Positions 8,431-16,618 of a DNA stretch of 64,000 nucleotides are shown here, in pieces. The stretch is taken from contig NZ_WBOM01000002.1 in NCBI RefSeq assembly GCF_008973755.1, positions 434,001 to 498,000 on the forward strand, in the 5' to 3' direction. Under the pieces are notes generated by a model. That model did no database searches and was not told the DNA's origin. It saw only the letters and a list, made by a program, of their open reading frames with translations. How positions within the stretch are numbered: the first letter of the stretch is position 1; the number at the start of each line of letters is the position of its first letter. The translations under genes and the position numbers were made by a program. This DNA comes from Nitrincola alkalilacustris (GTDB lineage: Bacteria; Pseudomonadota; Gammaproteobacteria; Pseudomonadales; Balneatricaceae).

Positions 8431-9645
8431 ATGATCACGATGCCAAAAAACCTGACTCTTCCCAATGGTTCCAAGGTGAAACCCACCTTCAGCAAGGCAG
8501 AGCTGGAGAGACGACTGAACCGGTTGCGTCAGCATATGGCCGAGCAGCAGATAGATGCCGTGCTCTTCACCTCTTATCACAACATCAACTACTACAGTGA
8601 CTTCGTTTACTGCCGTTTCGGCCGCGACTACGGTCTGGTTGTGACGCAGGAAGGTTATACCACCATCACGGCGAATATTGATGGTGGCCAGCCCTACCGT
8701 CGTAACCAGCTGGGTGACAACCTGATCTATACCGATTGGCACAAGGATAACTTCTATCATTCCGTGATGCAGTTGATCGGTGGGCGGGCACGGGTCGGGG
8801 TCGAATATGATCACCTGACACTGCAGAATCAGCAGAAACTGCAGGCGGCCTTGCCAGGCGCGGAGCTGGTGGATATCGGTATCGCGACAATGAAAATGCG
8901 CATGCTCAAATCTGCCGAGGAGATCGAGTTGATCAGGCAGGGTGCGCGCATTGCCGATGTTGGTGGAGCAGCCATTCGCGATGCGATTGCGGTGGGTGTG
9001 CCCGAGTACGAAGTGGCACTGGCTGGTACTCAGGCGATGGTGCGTGAGATCGCCCGTACCTTCCCTCATGGTGAGTTGATGGATACCTGGGTCTGGTTCC
9101 AGTCCGGGATCAATACCGATGGAGCGCATAACCCGGTCACCTCACGCAAAGTGCAGGCGGGCGACATCCTCAGCCTCAATACCTTCCCGATGATTGCCGG
9201 TTATTACACCGCGCTGGAACGAACGCTGTTTGCCGAACACGCCTCAGACCGTCATCTGGAGCTCTGGGAGATCAACTGCAAGGTGCACCGCCGTGGTTTG
9301 GAACTGATCCGCCCGGGTGCGCGCTGCTGTGATATCGCTGCAGAATTGAACGAGATCTTTGCCCAGCATGACGTGCTGCAGTATCGCACTTTTGGTTATG
9401 GTCACTCCTTCGGCACGCTGAGTCACTACTATGGCCGCGAAGCGGGTCTGGAGCTGCGTGAAGATATCGACACAGTGCTCGAGCCCGGCATGGTGGTGTC
9501 GATGGAGCCGATGCTGATGATTCCAGAAGGTCGCCCGGGAGCTGGTGGTTATCGTGAACACGATATTCTGGTGGTGGGAGAGGGCGGTGCCGAAAACATC
9601 ACCCGCTTCCCGTTCGGGCCGGAGTACAACATCGTCCGCGGATAA
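8431..9645 (+). CDS. Creatinase (creatine amidinohydrolase)
   Basis: A 404-residue cytoplasmic enzyme of the pita-bread fold, very close along its whole length to Pseudomonas creatinase, which splits creatine into sarcosine and urea (EC 3.5.3.3). The expected active residues are present: His233 (TDGAHNP), Glu263 (YYTALERTLF) and Glu358 (VVSMEPM), and signature stretches such as FTSYHNINYYSDF and YRTFGYGHSFGTLSHYYGRE are conserved, which separates it from Xaa-Pro peptidases. A GGGA ribosome site precedes ATG at 8431; ATG at 8440 is an alternative. The downstream TRAP genes and regulators make a creatine-use island. Confidence 0.93.
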   Translation: MITMPKNLTLPNGSKVKPTFSKAELERRLNRLRQHMAEQQIDAVLFTSYHNINYYSDFVYCRFGRDYGLVVTQEGYTTITANIDGGQPYRRNQLGDNLIYTDWHKDNFYHSVMQLIGGRARVGVEYDHLTLQNQQKLQAALPGAELVDIGIATMKMRMLKSAEEIELIRQGARIADVGGAAIRDAIAVGVPEYEVALAGTQAMVREIARTFPHGELMDTWVWFQSGINTDGAHNPVTSRKVQAGDILSLNTFPMIAGYYTALERTLFAEHASDRHLELWEINCKVHRRGLELIRPGARCCDIAAELNEIFAQHDVLQYRTFGYGHSFGTLSHYYGREAGLELREDIDTVLEPGMVVSMEPMLMIPEGRPGAGGYREHDILVVGEGGAENITRFPFGPEYNIVRG

Positions 9646-9659
9646 GCTTTTTCCATAAG

Positions 9660-9686
9660 GCCCTTCATGCCTCGGCCATGAAGGGC
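9660..9686 (+). terminator. Stem-loop between creatinase and TRAP genes
   Basis: GCCCTTCATG (9660-9669) pairs with CATGAAGGGC (9677-9686), a perfect 10-bp stem with 7-base loop. There is no T-run, so it may be an mRNA-stabilising or attenuating hairpin rather than a full terminator. Confidence 0.55.
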
Positions 9687-9725
9687 TGTCACTTCACAAA
9701 TAACAAAGAAAAGAAGAGACCAAAG

Positions 9726-10748
9726 ATGAAAATGATCAAGCGAGCCTTGTGCAGATCTCTAGCTGCTTTTTCGATCGTAACATCTGTCAGCATGAGCACC
9801 CTTTCATTTGCTCAGTCACAACAGAGCCACATTCTGGCTCATGTCATGCCTACGGATCACATTTTCCATAATGTTTCTGCAGTTTTCATGCGCAAGCTTG
9901 ATGAACTGTCAGATGGATCGGTATCCATTCGCTATCATCCGGGAGGTGACCTTGGAGATTGGCAGACCATCACGCAACAAGTGATGCAGGGAGCCCTGCC
10001 CATGACTATGGCTTGGTCTAACTCTGAGCTCGATCCACGCCTTGATATTGCCAACCTTGGTTATGTGGCTGATGACTGGGACACTGCCGCCAGAGTATAT
10101 GGACCTGGCAGCAGTATGGATGAGTTGTTCTCAACAATTTATGACGGCTTGAATGTTGAGCTGCTGGGCACATTGCCGACGGACTTTACCGGCTTTGTGG
10201 TGCGTCGTGGCGTTAAAACCCCTGAAATTTTCCCGCAGGACGCAAGAGGCTTCAAAATACGGGTACCTAATTACCCAATGGCAATAGATCGCTATCGAGC
10301 ATTAGGCTTTTCAGTTGTGCCAATGGCATTTTCCGAGGTGCATATGGCACTTCAGACCGGTGCTATAGATGGCCGGGCATTTTCTCCCCCATATGAAGTT
10401 CTTCTGTTCAGCGATGTGCTGCAGACCTACGTTTACACACGAGAATCGTTTGAACCCACTTTCTGGCTTGCAAGCAAGCGCTGGATGGCCAGTCTGTCTG
10501 AGCAGGAGCGCACATGGGTTCGTGAAGCCGCTGACCACGCAACCCGCTGGGCCTGGGAGAATGCTGAGCTGCTGAGTCAGGGTTGGCTGGATAAAATTCG
10601 TGCAGCTGGCATCGATGTAGTTGAACTGGATCCTGAAGTCGCCAAGGCCTACAAGGCAACAGTGCTGGGTGTCGAGTGGCCGATTATGGAGCGGCTGTTA
10701 GGGAAGGAAACGATGGATCAGCTCAAGGTTATTGCTGGACTTGAGTGA
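9726..10748 (+). CDS. TRAP transporter substrate-binding protein (DctP family)
   Basis: A 340-residue periplasmic solute receptor. Residues 1-24 form a signal peptide ending near SFA-QSQ, and the mature protein shows DctP-type features (FMRKLDELSDGSVSIRYHPGGDLGD, then GFKIRVPNYPMAIDRYRALG and VPMAFSEVHMALQTGAIDG). The upstream ORF extension is rejected because the ATG at 9726 gives a clean signal peptide and follows a purine-rich AAGAAGAGA. It is followed by DctQ and DctM partners. Next to creatinase, creatine or a related guanidino or betaine compound is a plausible substrate; this is inference from context. Confidence 0.88.
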   Translation: MKMIKRALCRSLAAFSIVTSVSMSTLSFAQSQQSHILAHVMPTDHIFHNVSAVFMRKLDELSDGSVSIRYHPGGDLGDWQTITQQVMQGALPMTMAWSNSELDPRLDIANLGYVADDWDTAARVYGPGSSMDELFSTIYDGLNVELLGTLPTDFTGFVVRRGVKTPEIFPQDARGFKIRVPNYPMAIDRYRALGFSVVPMAFSEVHMALQTGAIDGRAFSPPYEVLLFSDVLQTYVYTRESFEPTFWLASKRWMASLSEQERTWVREAADHATRWAWENAELLSQGWLDKIRAAGIDVVELDPEVAKAYKATVLGVEWPIMERLLGKETMDQLKVIAGLE

Positions 10749-10816
10749 TAGCTCGACTTGCTATCCGCTCATCCACTTGAGTCAGTATGCTCGGGTGGGT
10801 GAGTGGCGATCTGACC

Positions 10817-10840
10817 CCCGGGATGTCTGAACGTCCCGGG
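10817..10840 (+). other. Intercistronic hairpin between dctP- and dctQ-type genes
   Basis: A 10-bp stem built on CCCGGGA/TCCCGGG with loop CTGA. Hairpins here commonly let the receptor gene be expressed above the permease genes; no T-run follows. Confidence 0.6.
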
Positions 10841-10863
10841 CCTTGACTCCAGGGAGCATAATA

Positions 10864-11463
10864 ATGACAACATCCTTTTCACCCCATTCCGATACTCGTT
10901 TGCTTGATCCTGTTAGTCCTGTTCCTTTGAATGATCAGAGTGGGCTGACGCGACTTCAGACCATTGAACGCCAGTTTTCAAATTTAATTGCATTGGCAAT
11001 GGTGCTGGCATCTGTGAGTATGGGCCTGCTCATGGCAGTACAGGTTTTCTTGCGCTATGGGCTTGAGTCACCTTTTCTGGGTATAGAAGAGCTGGCGCCC
11101 ATGCTGGCACTCTGGTCGTATTTCATGGGTATGGTTCTCGCAACCCGCGAAAGAGAACATATATCGGGTGGATTGATCACACTCATTACCCGCAATCCCG
11201 TGTTGCTGCTCTCCATACGACTCTTTGGCAGCGTCCTTTGCCTTGGTGCAAGCCTGGTCTTCGGCTATTTTGCCTGGAAGTTTGCCTCCTTCAACCTTGA
11301 GCTGGGCACTCGCAGTATCTACATGCGATGGCCTCGCTATCTTTGGGATCTAAGCATGGTTGCAGGCTTCTTTATGATGGCTGGATATCTGTTGCTGCAG
11401 ATACTGGCTGAGTCAAGCAAGCTGCTCTCATTCATTCTCAAGCGTCGGGCGCAAAACTCATGA
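10864..11463 (+). CDS. TRAP transporter small permease (DctQ family)
   Basis: A 199-residue membrane protein with four predicted helices (about residues 40-63, 75-93, 113-138 and 157-180). AGGGAG sits 8 bases before the ATG at 10864, which is chosen over the upstream frame start at 10843. The segment LRYGLESPFLGIEELAPML is characteristic of DctQ proteins. It would join DctM in the inner membrane to form the TRAP translocator for the receptor encoded upstream. Its stop overlaps the next start (ATGA). Confidence 0.87.
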   Translation: MTTSFSPHSDTRLLDPVSPVPLNDQSGLTRLQTIERQFSNLIALAMVLASVSMGLLMAVQVFLRYGLESPFLGIEELAPMLALWSYFMGMVLATREREHISGGLITLITRNPVLLLSIRLFGSVLCLGASLVFGYFAWKFASFNLELGTRSIYMRWPRYLWDLSMVAGFFMMAGYLLLQILAESSKLLSFILKRRAQNS

Positions 11464-12755
11464 CTTTATTCTTTATTGCGATTGCCGTTATTGTCGTTCT
11501 GATTCTTCTGGAAGTACCGGTTGCATTTGCATTCGGTATTGCGGCATTGGTCTACGGCTTTCTGAGTGGTACTGATCTTTCTTTTCATGCTGGTTATGGG
11601 TATGCACAGATCAGCTCTTTTTCGCTATTGGCACTACCTCTTTTCGTTTTGTCAGGGACCCTGATGGGAACGGGTGGTATATCAGATAGATTGCTTAATT
11701 TTGTAAATGCTTTTGTTGGCAGGACCAGGGGTGGGTTGGGAGCAGTAACTGTCCTCAGCTGCGCACTTTTTGGTGCCATATCTGGAAGTGCCTCCGCTGC
11801 GATTGCAGCAATTGGCCGTATCATGGTGCCACGAATGGTACGTGAGGGTTACCCTGCTGGACATGCTACAGCCTTAGTAGCCGTTTCATCGGTATTGGCA
11901 CTGATGATTCCCCCCAGTATCCCGATGATCGTGTTTGCAATTGCTACTCGTCAGTCAGTCGCCAAGGTGTTTCTGGCCACTATGATGCCAGGCATTTTGC
12001 TCGCGTTGATATACTGTGCGCTGAACTTTTTGTTTTTGAGAAATAACCGAAGTATTCGAGTGGCTGAACCTCTGCCATTACAGGCAGTAGGCCGTGAAAT
12101 ATGGCAAAACGGGAAGCGTGCATCTTTAGCGGTCATCATGCCCTTCATCATTCTGGGGGGTATTTACAGCGGCATTGCTACACCGACAGAGGCAGGAGCT
12201 GTGGCGCTTGTTTATACGCTGTTGGTTGGCTTTCTGATATATAGAACACTGACTTTCCAGAAGGTTTTTCAAGCCGGGCGTGAGGCTGCGATTTTAACCG
12301 GATCCGTCATCATGGTGCTCTTTTTTCTTTTTGTCATGAGCAGAGGAATGATTCTGGCTGATATTCCTAACCAGTTCGCAGGTATGCTTTTGACAATATC
12401 TGATAATAAAATAGTTCTTTTGCTGATCATCAACCTGCTGCTGCTTATCATGGGCATGATTGTTGATGACGTGTCAGGAAGTGTGCTGGCTGCCATTATT
12501 CTCATGCCTGTGGTTAATGAGCTGGGGATTGATCCGATCCACTTTGCTGCAATAGTGGGTACAAATCTTGGTTTGGGTAACATATCACCTCCCTGTGCAC
12601 CTTTGTTATATATGGCTGGTGGGGTATCTCGATTGTCTCTGGATCAATATATTGGACCTACCATGAAGTTTCTTCTTCTGGGGCACCTTCCGATGGTGCT
12701 GTTGGTAACTTTTATTCCTGAAATCAGTCTGTTTTTACCTGGACTGTTGGACTGA
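11460..12755 (+). CDS. TRAP transporter large permease (DctM family)
   Basis: A 431-residue protein with about 12 hydrophobic segments. Family hallmarks are visible: GALFGAISGSASAAIAAIG-type reentrant stretch (CALFGAISGSASAAIAA) and the second repeat with NLGLGNISPPCAPLLYMAGG. It is the sodium-coupled transport subunit for the TRAP system and overlaps the DctQ gene by 4 bases. The gene ends only 8 bases from the convergent LysR gene. Confidence 0.9.
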   Translation: MTLFFIAIAVIVVLILLEVPVAFAFGIAALVYGFLSGTDLSFHAGYGYAQISSFSLLALPLFVLSGTLMGTGGISDRLLNFVNAFVGRTRGGLGAVTVLSCALFGAISGSASAAIAAIGRIMVPRMVREGYPAGHATALVAVSSVLALMIPPSIPMIVFAIATRQSVAKVFLATMMPGILLALIYCALNFLFLRNNRSIRVAEPLPLQAVGREIWQNGKRASLAVIMPFIILGGIYSGIATPTEAGAVALVYTLLVGFLIYRTLTFQKVFQAGREAAILTGSVIMVLFFLFVMSRGMILADIPNQFAGMLLTISDNKIVLLLIINLLLLIMGMIVDDVSGSVLAAIILMPVVNELGIDPIHFAAIVGTNLGLGNISPPCAPLLYMAGGVSRLSLDQYIGPTMKFLLLGHLPMVLLVTFIPEISLFLPGLLD

Positions 12756-12763
12756 AAAAGCAT

Positions 12764-13639
12764 TCATAATGTCTGAAATCGCTTGCTTTCATTTAAGCCT
12801 GTTTTCAGATAATCCAGTAGTATCTCCACCGCAGGTGAAAGGTGCTCAGTACTGTAGTTGAAACCAATCGCCACCTCGCCCAGTGAGGGCAGGTGGCCAA
12901 GTGCCTTGTCAGTTCTCAGGCGTGAAAGGGTTATCGTACTCGCCAGTGCTGAAATACCCAGCCCTGCTTCAATTGCAGCCTGAATCCCCAATAGGCTCGG
13001 TGTTGAATAGACCACTCGCCAGGGGATGCCGGCACTGCTCAGGGCGTCGGTGATATGCTGGCGATAGACGCAGCCTTTAGGATAAAGCACCAGTGGCACC
13101 GGCTCACCTGGTTCAAGTTTAAACCCTGGTGCACTGATCCACGACAGGGGTTCAATGATCGCATCTTCCGCCAGAATCTCATCCGAAGGGTATTCATCCA
13201 TACTCATCACCAGATCAAAGTGACCACGGCGATAATCCTTGCGCAGGTTGACACTCAGATCACTGCTGACATCCAGCGTGACATTTGGATAAGCATTGGA
13301 GAAGCGTGCCAGTGCCAGCGGCAGAAAAGAGACCTCGAAGTCGTTGGGAATACCCAGGCGGATAGAGCCGCTGACGGAGGGCATCAGCATGCGGGTGACG
13401 GCGCTGTCATTCAGATCCAGAATTTTTCGGGCATACTCATACAGGGTTTCTCCCTGCGGGGTCAGGCTGAGGCTGCCGCTGCGATTGAACAGCGCGAGAT
13501 TCAACATCTCCTCCAGCCGTTTCATCTGCAGACTGATGGCTGGTTGTGAACGACCCAGTTTTTCGCCTGCCTGTGTGAAACCCTTCAGATCATGAATGGT
13601 GACAAAGGTTCTTAACAGATCCATCGGCAGGTTTTTCAT
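12764..13639 (-). CDS. LysR-family transcriptional regulator
   Basis: A 291-residue LysR protein: N-terminal winged HTH (LRTFVTIHDLKGFTQAGEKL, then GRSQPAISLQMKRLEEML) and a C-terminal periplasmic-binding-type effector domain. It lies between the TRAP genes and the GlxA-like regulator. The identical 16-base LysR-type box in its own upstream region (13695-13710) and in the creatinase promoter suggests it controls itself and creatinase. The inducer is not evident. An internal start at residue 6 (MDLLRTF) is possible. Confidence 0.88.
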   Translation of the reverse strand: MKNLPMDLLRTFVTIHDLKGFTQAGEKLGRSQPAISLQMKRLEEMLNLALFNRSGSLSLTPQGETLYEYARKILDLNDSAVTRMLMPSVSGSIRLGIPNDFEVSFLPLALARFSNAYPNVTLDVSSDLSVNLRKDYRRGHFDLVMSMDEYPSDEILAEDAIIEPLSWISAPGFKLEPGEPVPLVLYPKGCVYRQHITDALSSAGIPWRVVYSTPSLLGIQAAIEAGLGISALASTITLSRLRTDKALGHLPSLGEVAIGFNYSTEHLSPAVEILLDYLKTGLNESKRFQTL

Positions 13640-13694
13640 TTGATCTGGCTCCCGAGCTGGCTCGTATTTGTGTTAGTTATGGTCTGATTATATG

Positions 13695-13710
13695 TATTAA
13701 TTTCTAAAAT
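13695..13710 (-). promoter_or_regulatory. LysR-type box, copy 2 (LysR/GlxA-like divergent promoter)
   Basis: Exact repeat of the 16-mer TATTAATTTCTAAAAT found at 8281-8296. It lies 56 bases upstream of the LysR start and 70 bases upstream of the divergent AraC-type gene. Confidence 0.5.
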
Positions 13711-13779
13711 GCACCTGCGGCCTCTAAGATGGGATGACGAGTATGCCGCTTGGCGGTCTTCATTCAATAAAGGTTAATC

Positions 13780-14904
13780 ATGATGCGGATATCTCAAGCG
13801 ATCACTTCACCTGTTGCCCATGACCTTATGAACCATGACACTCTTAATCAGAGCCTTCTGAATCATGCTGCACTGAACAACATCTCTGTTGGGCACAAGC
13901 CCTTGGCTGAGAAGGTAGCAGTGCTGCCACCTTCTGCAACTGCCATCAGACACAGGCTGAGCGTGATGTTTGTGCTGTTGAAAAACTTTTCGATGGCATC
14001 CTTTACCAGTGCGGTGGATGCGCTGGTGACGGCACGGTTGGTTGACTCGACGATAGAGATCAAGACCCACACCTGCAGTATTGATGGAGAGAGGGTGATG
14101 AGCGATATCGGCATAGAGGTGGTGGTGGAGGCGCTGCCGCGCATCACTGCAGAGAGTCAGTTTGACATGCTGGTAATCTGTGGTGGCTATCGCACGCCGC
14201 TCATACCGGATGGGCGTATCCATGCCCTGATTCAATCCGCAGTGCAGCACAATAAATGGGTGGGTGGACTCTGGAATGGCAGTTATTACATGGCTCAGGA
14301 GGGGCTGCTGCGTGGCAGTGAGGTCAGTATCCACCCAGACAGCCTGGCACTGCTGTCTGAGAGCTTCCCGGCTGCTCATCCCAGTGATCGGGCGTATGTG
14401 ATCAGTGATCGACTGTTCAGCTGCGCCGGTCCCGGCAGTGCCATGCAGGTGATGATCGAGATCTGTGGTCAGATTTTCGGCCATTCCATTCAGCGAGGCA
14501 TTCAGGTGATTCTGGCCTGTGATATGCCAGCCTCCGAGGGGCCAAGTCTGGTCCGGCGCGATGGCGAAACACAGCTCCCTTATAGTCTGCGGCTCGCGAT
14601 TGAGTTGATGCGCAGTAATATTGAGGAGCCATTGTTGCTGGAGGAGATTGCCCGCTATGTGAATCTGTCCCGTCGACAGATGGAACGGCAGTTCAGCCGC
14701 TATCTGGATATGACCCCATCCAGATACTATATTGATATCCGGTTGCAGCAGGCCAGGCGTCTGTTGCTGCAGAGTCATCTGCCGGTGATTCAGGTTGCAG
14801 TGGCCTGCGGGTTTATCAGTCCGGCACACTTCAGCCGCGCCTTTCGTGCCACCTTTGGTGTGTCCCCTAATAAGCTGCGTTTTCAGCAGAACAACGATGA
14901 GTAA
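13780..14904 (+). CDS. GlxA-family AraC-type regulator (GbdR/CdhR/SouR-like)
   Basis: A 374-residue regulator with a DJ-1/PfpI-like sensor domain (about residues 60-235, for example VMFVLLKNFSMASFTSAVDAL and DMLVICGGYRTPLIPDG) and a C-terminal AraC double HTH (LLEEIARYVNLSRRQMERQF and PVIQVAVACGFISPAHFSRAF). In Pseudomonas this architecture covers GbdR, CdhR and SouR, which respond to glycine betaine, carnitine and sarcosine. Sarcosine is a product of creatinase, so a sarcosine or creatine sensor fits, but that is inferred from context. The first 60 residues are an Asn/His/Leu-rich extension not usual in the family; a later start is possible, though ATG at 13780 follows AAAGG. Confidence 0.88.
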   Translation: MMRISQAITSPVAHDLMNHDTLNQSLLNHAALNNISVGHKPLAEKVAVLPPSATAIRHRLSVMFVLLKNFSMASFTSAVDALVTARLVDSTIEIKTHTCSIDGERVMSDIGIEVVVEALPRITAESQFDMLVICGGYRTPLIPDGRIHALIQSAVQHNKWVGGLWNGSYYMAQEGLLRGSEVSIHPDSLALLSESFPAAHPSDRAYVISDRLFSCAGPGSAMQVMIEICGQIFGHSIQRGIQVILACDMPASEGPSLVRRDGETQLPYSLRLAIELMRSNIEEPLLLEEIARYVNLSRRQMERQFSRYLDMTPSRYYIDIRLQQARRLLLQSHLPVIQVAVACGFISPAHFSRAFRATFGVSPNKLRFQQNNDE

Positions 14905-14993
14905 TATTCAGGTTATTGAGCGGCTTGCTGCTTGTCTTGGGGAATGGTTTTGCTACACTGTACATAATTTGAACAAAAGCAGAGTCGTGTCAA

Positions 14994-15467
14994 ATGGATA
15001 TCAGTTCAGCGCTGAGCAGTTTTTCCAATCTTGGTGCCAATATCGGTGTTGCCGCTAACCCGACTGGTGCCAATGCTGATCAAGCGTCTACTAATCGTAA
15101 TGAGCCTTCTACCTCCTCTGCGGTCGCGCAAGGTCGTGCAGAGGCGGGTATTCAGGTCAATATCAGCAGTGCAGCACAGGAAGCACTGCAACAGGAGCTC
15201 AATGGCCAGCGTGTCGGCAATGTGAGTCAGTCAGAGTTGACCTATAACAATGCCGGGCAACTGGGGAATAATCCGCTAACTGCTGGCCCGTCTGACAATG
15301 CCGGTGCCCAGACCAGCCCACAGCCAGCTTCCGATGCGGATGATATCCGCAGCAGCGCGCTGGATAATCTGACATTGGGTATTGGCGCTGGCGAACCACA
15401 GCAAACATCCGCTCTTGAAAACTCCGAGCGTGAAGCCGTCGAATCCATCGGTGGCGAAGTCTTCTGA
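14994..15467 (+). CDS. Hypothetical low-complexity protein
   Basis: A 157-residue protein rich in Ala, Ser, Asn, Gln and Gly with no signal peptide or membrane segment. I do not recognise a family. The N-terminus (MDISSALSSFSNLGANIGVA) could be a short amphipathic helix, and the middle resembles VNISSAAQEALQQE segments seen in small flagellar or surface-associated hypotheticals, but that likeness is weak. Codon pattern is like its neighbours and a good hairpin terminator follows, so it is probably a real, separately expressed gene. Confidence 0.6.
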   Translation: MDISSALSSFSNLGANIGVAANPTGANADQASTNRNEPSTSSAVAQGRAEAGIQVNISSAAQEALQQELNGQRVGNVSQSELTYNNAGQLGNNPLTAGPSDNAGAQTSPQPASDADDIRSSALDNLTLGIGAGEPQQTSALENSEREAVESIGGEVF

Positions 15468-15481
15468 TCTTCCTCTTTCCG

Positions 15482-15522
15482 CACCGGCCTGAGTCACTGA
15501 CTCGGGCTGGTGTCTCTTTGTG
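15482..15522 (+). terminator. Terminator after hypothetical gene
   Basis: A long near-perfect stem with two G-T pairs centred at 15497 (arms 15482-15496 and 15498-15512) is followed by TCTCTTTGT. It lies 15 bases past the stop codon. Confidence 0.7.
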
Positions 15523-15682
15523 CATCTGATCATCGCTCCAGCATCGATAAACCTGCCAACTTTGCCGGGATAATTGGGTTGCCTGCAGGACAGGTGTATG
15601 ATGGGCCACTGAACTAAGAGCATCTGTTTACAGAGGTTTTTACTGTTCGCTTGCAAGGCATAACTATCCAGGGATTGAGCGC

Positions 15683-16618
15683 ATGCTGTCATTTCTGCAG
15701 GGCTTTGCCATAGGCCTGTTTCTTATGTGTGGTCCATGGTTTATCACGGGGCTATTCAATCCGGGGCTGGTATTGCCGGATGATCGGGCCGATCGTTTGA
15801 ACGTGTTCAAGCGCTATCTGTTCGTGATCCCCTTTCTCAGCTTTATTTTGGGCCTGACCTCACTCTGGGGGGGCTTCGGGCCGAGCCTGGCTGGCTGGTT
15901 GGCGGGGCTGGGTGTGTTGTTTGTCTGGGTTCCGGTTGAGCGCAGGGTGCGTGGCTTTCTGAACAGGCGGCGCCTGAAAAAAGCCGAGCAACAGGCGCAG
16001 GCTGAACTCCAGGCGAACCGAGCTGCCCATCTGAAGGAGCAGTCGACGGCGAGTCTCGATCTGGATGATCCGGCAGAGCAGCATGACCCGATTGTCAGAT
16101 CCCTGCAGCGCTGTAAGGAGCAGCTCAGGAAGGTGGCGCTGGATCTGGCTCAACCGGACAGGTTCTATACTCGATACATCACTCTGCAGAGCTTGCTCGC
16201 ACAAAGATTCGAATCGGGCGAGCTGGCGATGCAGCGTTCACAGACGTTGATTCAGGATGTGTATGGCAGTGTTATCCATCGGCTTGATCGTATGGTCGAG
16301 CTCCAGGTGCAATTGAACGCGCTGGATCCGGCCTTTATCCGGCGCCGACTGGATGATTCAGCGTTGATAGGCAAAGAGCGACTGGCGCTTGAGGCACGCT
16401 GGACACTGGTCGAGACAAGCCGCCGGCATTTGGATCAACTCAAGGCCGACAATGAAACAGCGCTGACGGCACTGGACACCACCAGTATTGCGCTGATGCA
16501 GCTGCAAACGTCCGATCCGGGTGTTCCTGATGCCGATAAGGTGATGGCAGAACTGGATCGTTTCAATCAACGTGTTGCTCAATATGAACATGTCACTCAA
16601 TCAAGGAAGGCACGATAA
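15683..16618 (+). CDS. Membrane/coiled-coil protein paired with TelA (XpaC-like)
   Basis: A 311-residue protein with an N-terminal membrane region of three hydrophobic stretches (about residues 1-25, 48-65, 68-90) and a long charged, helical cytoplasmic part likely to form coiled coils. Its stop codon overlaps the start of the TelA-family gene (TAATG), so the two are translationally coupled. In Firmicutes TelA relatives sit next to XpaC, a membrane-helix plus coiled-coil protein; the arrangement here is the same, but sequence kinship with XpaC is only suspected. Confidence 0.6.
   Translation: MLSFLQGFAIGLFLMCGPWFITGLFNPGLVLPDDRADRLNVFKRYLFVIPFLSFILGLTSLWGGFGPSLAGWLAGLGVLFVWVPVERRVRGFLNRRRLKKAEQQAQAELQANRAAHLKEQSTASLDLDDPAEQHDPIVRSLQRCKEQLRKVALDLAQPDRFYTRYITLQSLLAQRFESGELAMQRSQTLIQDVYGSVIHRLDRMVELQVQLNALDPAFIRRRLDDSALIGKERLALEARWTLVETSRRHLDQLKADNETALTALDTTSIALMQLQTSDPGVPDADKVMAELDRFNQRVAQYEHVTQSRKAR

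Noticed and set aside
13807-14829. Minus-strand frame of 340 codons opposite the GlxA-like regulator
   Set aside because: No domain is recognisable and the plus strand encodes a clear regulator over the same stretch.
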